Shown here: piece by piece, positions 1 to 5,615 of the stretch | Numbering within the stretch: position 1 is the stretch's first letter | How the letters are laid out: each line of letters starts with the position of its first letter | From: Candidatus Woesearchaeota archaeon | Lineage (GTDB): Archaea > Nanobdellota > Nanobdellia > Woesearchaeales > ARS49 | Assembly: GCA_026394935.1 (NCBI GenBank) | Contig: JAPLZR010000019.1 | Location: forward strand, 1-6,993 | DNA length: 6,993 bases | Reading direction: 5' to 3' | Notes under the pieces: generated by a model | The model's database searches: none | Told to the model about the DNA's origin: nothing | The model's input: the letters and a program-made list of their open reading frames with translations, nothing else | Translations under genes and position numbers: made by a program

Positions 1-579
1 ACTGGAAAATTAAACTGTCTCCTGCAAAACAGGGCAGACAGCAAGATAACTGCAAACGTATGCCTGAAAGAATGCAAAGAAGTCACTGTTTTTGCAAAAG
101 ACAGCCTGCAATTATCCTTCAACGTTCCAGCTGCCGCTCCTGGGCCGCACGAAGTCGAGGTCACAGCAACATCAGGCACAATCGCCAAAAAAGCAGTGCT
201 CACAATAATCAGACTTGACAGCCCAAAAATCACAATAAAAAATGTTGCAGCGCCCGAAGAAACAAACTACGGCGAAACATTCGCCTTAAAGTTCAGGCTC
301 GTACGCGAAAGCGCATCATTCCCGCAAAACGCGACAGTAAAAGTCAACGGAGGAGGAGCCTCTGCAACAGTCGACGTGGGAGAACTGCTCATAGACCAAG
401 ACGTTGTAGTAAACATACGCTCAGACCAACTGTACTCCAGCTACCCCACGTTTGATATCGACGTTTCGTACAAAGACGTGTTCGGCAAAGAGTATGCTGC
501 CAGAACCAACACTTACGTCAAAGTAACAGGAGTGCCATGGCACAAAAGATTTTTGGGATGGTTTGTGAACTTATTCTAA
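1..579 (+). CDS. C-terminal part of an extracellular Ig-like/CARDB-like beta-sandwich protein (5' partial)
   Basis: The frame is open from base 1 to the TAA at 577-579, giving 192 residues with no start visible, so the gene begins outside the window. An internal GTG at 196 is not a convincing start because the same frame continues upstream with protein-like sequence. The product is rich in Val, Thr and Ala in alternating beta-strand patterns, with two repeat-like beta units: roughly residues 1-68, which include three cysteines (6, 21, 25), and roughly 70-180, which opens with SPKITIKN and has a Gly-rich turn. This resembles Ig-like or CARDB-type domains of archaeal surface proteins. The C-terminus ends in an aromatic, basic segment, WHKRFLGWFVNLF, too short for a normal membrane helix but possibly membrane-associating. 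The surface role is inferred from composition only; no catalytic motif is seen. Confidence 0.75.
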   Translation, partial: TGKLNCLLQNRADSKITANVCLKECKEVTVFAKDSLQLSFNVPAAAPGPHEVEVTATSGTIAKKAVLTIIRLDSPKITIKNVAAPEETNYGETFALKFRLVRESASFPQNATVKVNGGGASATVDVGELLIDQDVVVNIRSDQLYSSYPTFDIDVSYKDVFGKEYAARTNTYVKVTGVPWHKRFLGWFVNLF

Positions 580-582
580 ACA

Positions 583-590
583 TTTATAAA
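583..590 (+). promoter_or_regulatory. TATA box for the PIN-ATPase-KH/serS operon
   Basis: TTTATAAA is centred about 26 bases before the ATG at 613, the spacing expected if transcription starts at or next to the start codon (leaderless mRNA). It lies only a few bases after the stop of the preceding gene. No Shine-Dalgarno is seen before 613, which agrees with leaderless initiation. It is the only clear TATA box ahead of the three tightly packed genes that follow. Confidence 0.75.
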
Positions 591-612
591 CACCCATTTC
601 TCCATTCCTGAT

Positions 613-2439
613 ATGCAAAAGAGCGTTGAAAAACTAATACCAGACACGTCTGTAATAATACAGGGGCTGGTAAGCGAACAACTAGCAAATGGAGAGCTTC
701 AAGTAGGAGAACTCATAATTCACGAAGCAGTACTTGCAGAACTAGAACACCAGGCAAATGCAGGCAAAGCATCCGGCTATATCGGCATAGACGAAATAAA
801 ACGCTTACAAGAAATGTCTGCAAAGAAAAGACTGTCACTCAGATTTTCCGGTCAGCGCCCTATAGCCAGCGAGATAAGGTATGCCAAGCTTGGCGAGATT
901 GACTCTATCATCAGACAGCTAGCCTACGAAGAAGACGCTACTTTGATGACAGCTGACAAAGTACAAGCAAAAGTAGCAGAAGCAAGAGGCATAAAAGTAA
1001 TCTACATACCACAAAAAGAATACTGTCCCAAGCCGTTAAAGCTCGACGCTTTCTTTGATGAAACAACAATGTCAGCTCATTTGAGAGACAGAGTACTGCC
1101 AATGGCAAAAAAAGGCACACCAGGAAACTGGCAGTTCGTCGCAGTCGGCAAAGAACTAATGACTGCAGATGAAATAAAAGAAATCTCACGCGAAATCATA
1201 GAAGAAGCAGGATGCAGAACAGACGGCTTTTTGGAGATTCAAAGAGAGGGTTCGACAATTGTCCAGCTCGGACTTTACAGAACTGTTATTTTACGACCGC
1301 CATTCAGCGACAACTGGGAAATCACTGCAGTCAGACCAGTGAGAAAATTAGCCATGAAAGACTATGAAATGACGGAAAAACTAAGAGACAGACTTTCAAA
1401 AAATGCAGAAGGCATACTGATAGCAGGCGCGCCAGGCATGGGAAAAAGCACATTCGCACAAGCACTGGCAGAACAATATGCAGAGCTCGGCAAAGTAGTA
1501 AAAACAGTAGAAGCGCCACGAGACCTTGTTTTGCCTGATACGATCACTCAACTATCATACAGCAGAAGCTCGCCCGAGGAAGTTCATGATGTTCTCCTGC
1601 TGTCAAGACCAGACTACTCACTATTTGATGAGATGCGCAATGTTCCTGACTTTTTGCTGTTTGCAGACATGCGTTTGGCCGGAGTAGGAATGGTAGGAGT
1701 AGTCCACGGCACCAACCCGTTAGATGCAATCCAGCGCTTTATCGGAAAAATAGACTTAGGAGTAATACCGCACGTAATTGACACAGTCGTATTCATCAAA
1801 CACGGCAAAGTAGACCAAGTATTATGCATTAATATGATCGTCAAAGTTCCTGCAGGCATGACAGAAGCAGACCTTGCAAGACCAGTAGTAGTCATCAATG
1901 ATTTTGAAACCAACAAGCCAGTTGCCGAAATTTATTCTTATGGCGAGGAGACGGTTGTTGTTCCAGTCAGAGAAGAAAAAGCAACAGGAGCAAAAGCACT
2001 AGCGGCAAAACAACTGGAAAGAACATTCCAAAGATACAGCGAAGACGTAAGAGTAGAAATCGTAAACGACAACAGGGCAACAGTATACGTGCCTGAAAAG
2101 TATATTCCGGCTATTATTGGTACACAAGGCAAAAACATACAAGCATTAGAACAGCAGTTGGGAATTGGCCTCGATGTTCGTGAACTGGAGACTCAGCCGA
2201 AGAAGCCAACAGGAAAAGAAATACCATACAGAATGTCCGGAAGCAGCAAACACTCAGAATTCCTATTAGGAGACAATTATTCAGGCAAAGACGTAGACAT
2301 TTACGTAAATAATGAATATTTGGCAACTTTTGCTGTGAGCAAGCAAGGAGTAGTAAGAATCAAGAAATCAAACAAACTAGGCAAAGTAGTAAACGACGCC
2401 CTTGACCACGGAGAAAAAGTCAGCTTCACAGGTGCATAA
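613..2439 (+). CDS. PIN domain - PilT-like P-loop ATPase - KH domain protein (PINA-type)
   Basis: A 608-residue protein in archaeal domain order. The N-terminal PIN nuclease-like domain (about 5-135) keeps acidic positions: D11 in PDTSV, E38/E43, D97 in GEIDS and D115 in TADK, so metal-dependent nuclease activity is possible. The ATPase domain (about 225-415) has a Walker A, GAPGMGKST, at 272-280, a Walker B-like YSLFDE ending at 340, and a conserved VHGTNP at 364-369. A KH domain (about 478-525) carries the GxxG loop GTQG at 503-506, for nucleic-acid binding. A small beta-rich C-terminal region follows (about 548-608). Characterised relatives (PINA of Sulfolobus) are hexameric ATPases that act on Holliday junctions with Hjc and Hjm; a role in DNA branch migration or RNA processing here is inference. 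It is the first gene of the operon, with serS starting one base after its stop. The ATG at 613 follows a TATA box at leaderless spacing. Confidence 0.92.
   Translation: MQKSVEKLIPDTSVIIQGLVSEQLANGELQVGELIIHEAVLAELEHQANAGKASGYIGIDEIKRLQEMSAKKRLSLRFSGQRPIASEIRYAKLGEIDSIIRQLAYEEDATLMTADKVQAKVAEARGIKVIYIPQKEYCPKPLKLDAFFDETTMSAHLRDRVLPMAKKGTPGNWQFVAVGKELMTADEIKEISREIIEEAGCRTDGFLEIQREGSTIVQLGLYRTVILRPPFSDNWEITAVRPVRKLAMKDYEMTEKLRDRLSKNAEGILIAGAPGMGKSTFAQALAEQYAELGKVVKTVEAPRDLVLPDTITQLSYSRSSPEEVHDVLLLSRPDYSLFDEMRNVPDFLLFADMRLAGVGMVGVVHGTNPLDAIQRFIGKIDLGVIPHVIDTVVFIKHGKVDQVLCINMIVKVPAGMTEADLARPVVVINDFETNKPVAEIYSYGEETVVVPVREEKATGAKALAAKQLERTFQRYSEDVRVEIVNDNRATVYVPEKYIPAIIGTQGKNIQALEQQLGIGLDVRELETQPKKPTGKEIPYRMSGSSKHSEFLLGDNYSGKDVDIYVNNEYLATFAVSKQGVVRIKKSNKLGKVVNDALDHGEKVSFTGA
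2430..2434 (+). promoter_or_regulatory. serS: Ribosome binding site deciding the serS start
   Basis: AGGTG lies 6 bases before ATG 2441, inside the last codons of the upstream gene. It selects 2441 over the in-frame TTG at 2402, which would add 13 residues unlike the SerRS N-terminus and lie within the preceding gene. The site suggests re-initiation on a shared mRNA. Confidence 0.65.
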
Positions 2440-2440
2440 A

Positions 2441-3582
2441 ATGCTAGACATAAATTACATCAGACAATACCCTGATGTTGTGCGCGAGAACCTGCGCAAA
2501 AGACAAATTCCAGAATACCTGAATTACCTTGATTCTGTATTGAAAAATGATGAACTATGGAGAGGACTTAAAACAAAAGTCGACCAGGCAAGAGCAAGAA
2601 GAAACAAAGTCTCAATGGAGATAAATGAGGCAAAAAAAGCAGGCAAAGATGCCTCAAAACTGATAAAAGAAGCAGCAGACATTCCCAAAATCATAGCAGA
2701 AGCAGAAAAACAACTAGCAGAACTGCAGGACAAGATCAAAACCTGCCTGTTCAAGATTCCCAACATGATTCACGAAAGCGTGCCCTACGGCAAAGACGAC
2801 ACAGAGAACAAAGTTGTTAAAACTGTTGGAAAGAAACCAACATTCAAGTTCGCACCAATAAGCCACGTAGACTTAATGGAAAAAAACAACTGGGCAGATT
2901 TAGAAAGGGCTGCAAAGATTTCAGGCAACCGCTGGTATTTTTTGAAAGGAGATTTAGTCAAACTCGAGATGGCAATAGCCAATTACGCCATTGACTTCAT
3001 GAGCGAAAAAGGATACACGCCAATAGTACCCCCATTCATGATATCAAGAAAAGCATACGAAGGCGTTGTAAGCCTTGAAGACTTCGAGAACGTCATGTAC
3101 AAAATAGAAGGCGAAGACCTCTACGCAATCGCAACATCAGAACACCCTTTGACTGCAATGCACATGAACGAAGTACTTGACAAATTACCAATAAAGCTCG
3201 CAGGGTATTCAACAAATTTTAGGAAAGAAGCTGGTGCTCACGGCAAGGATCAGAAGGGCATTTTCCGCGTACACCAGTTCAACAAGGTCGAGCAGATTGT
3301 CATCTGCAAAAATACGACATTGAAGCCTGGTGCCCTGTACAGAACGCTTTCCGAGAAGTTGTCTCGTGCTCCAACTGCACAAGCTACCAAGCAGTCCGCT
3401 CAAACATACGATACCAGGAAGGCCAGGAACGACCTTACGTGCACACACTAAACAGCACCTGTGTTGCCACTACCCGCGCGCTAGTTGCCATTCTTGAAAA
3501 CTCCCAGAAAGAAGACGGAAGCGTTGAAATTCCTAAAGTCCTGCAAAAATACACAGGATTTAAGATAATGAAACATGGCTGA
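2441..3582 (+). pseudogene. serS: Seryl-tRNA synthetase, broken by an internal deletion and frameshift
   Basis: SerRS is a class II synthetase that charges tRNA-Ser with serine. Residues 1-290 (2441-3310) look normal: an MLDINYIRQYPD start, the long N-terminal coiled-coil arm (about 30-105), motif 1 around GYTPIVPPFM (191-200), the serine-binding TSEHP (232-236) and motif 2 from FRKEAG (260) to FRVHQFNKVEQ (275-285). After VICK the frame runs into 46 unrelated residues and stops at 3451. The conserved remainder is in another frame, 3310-3582: KYDIEAW, SCSNCTSYQA and motif 3, LNSTCVATTRALVAILEN, ending in TGA. The two parts total about 380 residues against about 425 expected, so some 40-45 codons between motif 2 and KYDIEAW are absent. 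As read, the product lacks motif 3 and should be inactive. SerRS is essential, so an assembly error or a sequence variant is likely unless a second copy exists. The start is supported by AGGTG at 2430-2434. Confidence 0.9.
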
Positions 3583-3871
3583 AATACCCTGGTGGGCTTG
3601 GATAGGAGTAGGCTTGTTTATAGCAATAACTTCCGGCATAATGGGAGGCAAAGTAAGCTGGTTCGCCTGGATAGGACTGCTTTTCACTGCAATAGGCATC
3701 GGCAAACTCGTTTACCTGTTCGTGCTAAAGCCCAAAGAAACAGAAGCGGAAAAACAAACAATTCCACAATACACACATCAGCCCGCTCCTGGCAGTTTCT
3801 GCCCAAGATGCAGAATCACAGTACAACCAACAGACCGATTCTGCCATTACTGCGGAACAAGATTAAGATAA
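3575..3871 (+). CDS. Small membrane protein: two TM helices plus C-terminal zinc ribbon
   Basis: A 98-residue protein. Two hydrophobic, Trp-rich helices at about 5-24 and 28-51 are separated by a short GGK turn, suggesting a hairpin in the membrane. A polar linker (52-73) leads to a zinc ribbon with C76-P-R-C79 and C90-H-Y-C93 (CX2C-X10-CX2C), of the short zinc-ribbon type common on prokaryotic membrane proteins. The ATG lies inside the last codons of serS (8-base overlap), and a TGA in its own frame at 3569 rules out an earlier start, so translation is probably coupled to serS. If serS translation stops early at 3451, coupling could be lost. The function is unknown; the ribbon may bind protein or nucleic acid at the inner face. 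The existence of the gene is well supported by the motifs. Confidence 0.85.
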   Translation: MAEIPWWAWIGVGLFIAITSGIMGGKVSWFAWIGLLFTAIGIGKLVYLFVLKPKETEAEKQTIPQYTHQPAPGSFCPRCRITVQPTDRFCHYCGTRLR

Positions 3872-3885
3872 TCAAGCACCACAAT

Positions 3886-3895
3886 CTTATTATAT
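3886..3895 (+). promoter_or_regulatory. TATA box for orc1/cdc6
   Basis: CTTATTATAT is centred about 27 bases before ATG 3918 in a 46-base gap between genes. No Shine-Dalgarno is visible before the ATG, so a leaderless transcript is likely. The match is weaker than the TTTATAAA boxes elsewhere in the window. Confidence 0.55.
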
Positions 3896-3917
3896 CTGTT
3901 TTCTCGGAATTCTCAAT

Positions 3918-4988
3918 ATGGGGTTGAAAGACTTATCTGCAGGAGAATCTCTTTTCAAGAACGAGGACTCCTTAGACCCAGAATGGCTTCCCAAAAATCT
4001 GCCGTTCAGAGAAGAACAACACCACGGCATTGCCAACTGCATAAAACCATTGCTGCAAGGCAGAACAGGAAGAAACTGCCTAATTTCAGGCGCGCCAGGA
4101 ATAGGAAAAACAGCCGCGGTAAAACTGGTTTTAAAAGAACTAGAAGAAAACCCAGACGTCAACGCGCCAGACATCCAAGTACTATACGTCAACTGCTGGC
4201 AGAAGAATACAACATACAAGATATTTGCGGATTTGTGCGAGCAACTGGGCTACAAATTCATACAAAACAAGAACACAGAAGACCTGTTCAAAATAATACA
4301 GAACATAACCAACAAAAAAGCAGCAGTCTTTGCATTTGATGAAGTAGATAAAGTAGAAGATGTTGATTTCCTGTACAATATCTTCACAGACATACTAAAA
4401 AAAACCATTCTAATGATAACCAACCACCCGCAATGGTACTCACTCGTTGACGAAAGAATAAGATCAAGACTAATGCCGGAAAAAATAGACTTCCAGCCCT
4501 ATTCAATGGAAGAGATTGCCGGCATACTCAAGCACCGCATTGAGTTCGCGTTCACACCAAACAGATGGGAAGACTCTGCGTTCAATCTTATCGCTGAAAA
4601 AACAATCTCAAGCGGAGACATAAGAGCAGGACTGCACCTGCTAAGAGAAGCAGGCCTTGCTGCAGAAGACGAAAGCTCCACGAAAATACTTACCGAACAC
4701 GCAGAAAAAGCACTTGCAAAACTCTCAGACTTCTCAATAAAACCAACAGAAGCACTCAACGAAGAGGCAAAAACTATACTGCAGCTAGTCAAAGCACAAT
4801 CCGGCAAGATAGGAGACCTGTACAAGATTTACCAAGAAAAAGGCGGAACAGCCACCTACAAAACCTTCCAAAGAAGAATAGAAACACTAGAAAAAGGAGG
4901 GTTCATAGAAACCAAAAAAATAATGGGAGGAAAAGAAGGCACCACAACCCTAGTCACTGACAAGAACAAGTCACTGGACGAATTCTAG
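3918..4988 (+). CDS. cdc6: Orc1/Cdc6-type replication initiator (AAA+ ATPase with winged helix)
   Basis: A 356-residue protein that by family binds origin DNA, hydrolyses ATP and helps load the MCM helicase. The N-terminus carries the archaeal Orc1/Cdc6 signature LFKNEDSLDPEWLP followed by LPFREEQ (28-34). The AAA+ domain has a Walker A, GAPGIGKT, at 58-65, a Walker B, FAFDEVD, at 138-144 (D141, E142), sensor 1 N169 in ITNH, the RIRSRL arginine region at 180-185, and sensor 2 around SGDIRAG (R236). The C-terminal 280-350 region looks like a winged helix, with TATYKTFQRRIETLEKGGFI resembling the recognition helix and wing. The length is slightly short for the family but no motif is missing. 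Its own TATA box suggests separate transcription from the serS operon. In many archaea such genes sit near an origin; an origin here is not demonstrated. Confidence 0.93.
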   Translation: MGLKDLSAGESLFKNEDSLDPEWLPKNLPFREEQHHGIANCIKPLLQGRTGRNCLISGAPGIGKTAAVKLVLKELEENPDVNAPDIQVLYVNCWQKNTTYKIFADLCEQLGYKFIQNKNTEDLFKIIQNITNKKAAVFAFDEVDKVEDVDFLYNIFTDILKKTILMITNHPQWYSLVDERIRSRLMPEKIDFQPYSMEEIAGILKHRIEFAFTPNRWEDSAFNLIAEKTISSGDIRAGLHLLREAGLAAEDESSTKILTEHAEKALAKLSDFSIKPTEALNEEAKTILQLVKAQSGKIGDLYKIYQEKGGTATYKTFQRRIETLEKGGFIETKKIMGGKEGTTTLVTDKNKSLDEF

Positions 4989-4993
4989 CAATG

Positions 4994-5002
4994 TTTATAA
5001 AA
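4994..5002 (+). promoter_or_regulatory. TATA box for the 101-residue helical protein
   Basis: TTTATAAAA begins 6 bases after the cdc6 stop and is centred about 26 bases before ATG 5024. The spacing fits a leaderless transcript, and no Shine-Dalgarno precedes the ATG. Confidence 0.75.
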
Positions 5003-5006
5003 CCAC

Positions 5007-5018
5007 TTTTGTTCTTTT
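5007..5018 (+). terminator. T-rich tract after cdc6, possible archaeal terminator
   Basis: CTTTTGTTCTTTT-type sequence, with two runs of four T, lies just after the cdc6 stop. Archaeal RNA polymerase can end transcription at oligo-T without a hairpin. It lies between the TATA box and start codon of the next gene, near that gene's own start site, so it could serve only the upstream transcript. Tentative. Confidence 0.3.
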
Positions 5019-5023
5019 AGAAT

Positions 5024-5329
5024 ATGAAGACATTCGAACAAATACAAACTGAAAAAGCAGAACGCGCAGAAAAACTATTAGAACTTCTTCCAAAAATCGC
5101 AGGAATGCCAAAAAACGAGGAACAAATGAAAGCACTCGCTGAAAACCTCACATTCTTGGCTGCAAAGGCAAAAGAACAAAAAAAGATGTGCAACGACCAG
5201 CGAGCAACATTGCTTGATGAAGAACTAGCAGCCATCCTAAAGATAGGTGCAGAACCAGATATAGCACCTATTCGCTCAGCTCTAATACTGATTGCTTCAC
5301 GAAAAACCTCTTTGAACATGCTCAAATAA
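5024..5329 (+). CDS. Hypothetical all-helical protein, 101 residues
   Basis: I do not recognise this protein. It is highly charged and predicted to be almost entirely alpha-helical: Lys/Glu-rich helices at about 4-26, 31-56 and 58-75, then a more hydrophobic segment, IRSALILIA, at 83-91 that is too short for a membrane span. It has one cysteine (56), no signal peptide and no metal or P-loop motif. It has its own TATA box at leaderless spacing, and codon use matches its neighbours, so it is probably a real gene. It follows cdc6 by 35 bases, but the separate promoter argues against strict co-transcription. A coiled-coil or protein-binding role is possible but not shown. Confidence 0.75.
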   Translation: MKTFEQIQTEKAERAEKLLELLPKIAGMPKNEEQMKALAENLTFLAAKAKEQKKMCNDQRATLLDEELAAILKIGAEPDIAPIRSALILIASRKTSLNMLK

Positions 5330-5331
5330 GC

Positions 5332-5347
5332 CACTGGACACTGGACA
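5332..5347 (+). repeat. Tandem 7-base repeat CACTGGA x2
   Basis: CACTGGA occurs twice head to tail (5332-5338, 5339-5345) followed by CA, about 16 bases upstream of the TATA box at 5363. The reverse strand reads TCCAGTG twice, resembling part of the TCCAGTGGA core of euryarchaeal origin recognition boxes; a third CACTGGA sits at the end of cdc6 (4972-4978). An activator or repressor site for the downstream promoter is an equal possibility. Chance is not excluded for such a short unit. Confidence 0.35.
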
Positions 5348-5348
5348 A

Positions 5349-5360
5349 CCACCCGCGTGG
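5349..5360 (+). repeat. Short GC-rich inverted repeat next to a TATA box
   Basis: CCAC and GTGG arms (5349-5352, 5357-5360) flank CCGC, directly before the TATA box at 5363. It is a GC-rich island in an AT-leaning gap and could be a regulator site. The arms are only 4 bases, so this is weak. Confidence 0.25.
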
Positions 5361-5362
5361 CG

Positions 5363-5370
5363 TATATAAA
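5363..5370 (+). promoter_or_regulatory. TATA box for the acidic small protein gene
   Basis: TATATAAA is centred about 41 bases before ATG 5408. Unlike most boxes in the window, this leaves an untranslated leader of roughly 15 bases that would include the Shine-Dalgarno at 5396-5403. Confidence 0.7.
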
Positions 5371-5395
5371 GGGTTAAACCAAGAATTCTAGCCAA

Positions 5396-5403
5396 GAGGT
5401 GAT
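5396..5403 (+). promoter_or_regulatory. Strong Shine-Dalgarno, GAGGTGAT
   Basis: GAGGTGAT matches the 16S anti-Shine-Dalgarno very well and ends 4 bases before ATG 5408. It shares CAAGAGGTGA with the leader of the secreted protein gene at 6210. It supports 5408 as a genuine start even though the frame downstream is broken. Confidence 0.75.
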
Positions 5404-5407
5404 AAAT

Positions 5408-5583
5408 ATGGAAAACATACAAGAACTGTTTTTCGAACAAATAAAAGCACTGACGAAGGAGACCTGCCAGAGGTCGAGAGCATGGTAGACTATTACGATG
5501 ACGGCTCAATAGACTACTTTGAAGAAGAAGACGAGGTTGACGGCGCCACAGCAGGCTTTTGGCAAGGCTACCTGTCAGCATAA
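5408..5583 (+). pseudogene. Short acidic protein gene with a single-base frameshift
   Basis: From ATG 5408, with a good TATA box and Shine-Dalgarno, the frame reads MENIQELFFEQIKAL and then stops at 5486-5488. The -1 frame continues without a stop from about 5452 to the TAA at 5581-5583 with a coherent, very acidic sequence: DEGDLPEVESMVDYYDDG, then a Glu/Asp run, ending GFWQGYLSA. That frame has no start codon between its stop at 5389 and ATG 5482. Adding one G at CTG|GAC (near 5452) would join the two into one 58-residue protein. I infer a one-base deletion, either real or a sequencing error. Programmed -1 frameshifting is less likely because no slippery heptamer is seen. The function is unknown; composition suggests a small soluble acidic protein. 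Confidence 0.6.
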
Positions 5584-5584
5584 C

Positions 5585-5595
5585 TTTTTTAATTA
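5585..5595 (+). promoter_or_regulatory. TATA-like element for tsaC, overlapping a T-run
   Basis: TTTTTTAATTA starts two bases after the stop of the acidic gene and is centred about 25 bases before ATG 5616, fitting a leaderless mRNA. The same six T residues could help end transcription of the preceding gene. Confidence 0.5.
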
Positions 5596-5615
5596 CCTCT
5601 CTTTACTTCAGTTAT

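Noticed and set aside
1614..1916. 100-codon open frame on the - strand
   Set aside because: Antisense to the conserved ATPase domain of the PIN-ATPase-KH gene, with no independent support.
2402..2440. Longer serS start at TTG 2402
   Set aside because: It lies inside the upstream gene, adds residues unlike SerRS N-termini, and AGGTG precedes ATG 2441.
3592..3927. 111-codon + strand frame over the zinc-ribbon gene
   Set aside because: Out-of-frame reading of the membrane zinc-ribbon gene, running into the cdc6 promoter and start.
3983..4339. 118-codon + strand frame within cdc6
   Set aside because: Arg/Lys/Gln-rich out-of-frame translation of cdc6, which has all Orc1/Cdc6 motifs in its own frame.
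3890..4825. Open frames of about 108 codons on the - strand (3890-4219, 4499-4825)
   Set aside because: Both are opposite cdc6 and mirror its codon bias; the first also runs through the cdc6 promoter.
5445..5460. Programmed -1 frameshift in the acidic gene
   Set aside because: No slippery heptamer or clear downstream stem was seen; a simple one-base loss explains it better.
5559..5615. Longer tsaC start at 5559
   Set aside because: It overlaps the acidic gene, lies upstream of the TATA element and adds an unconserved hydrophobic extension that only mimics a signal peptide.
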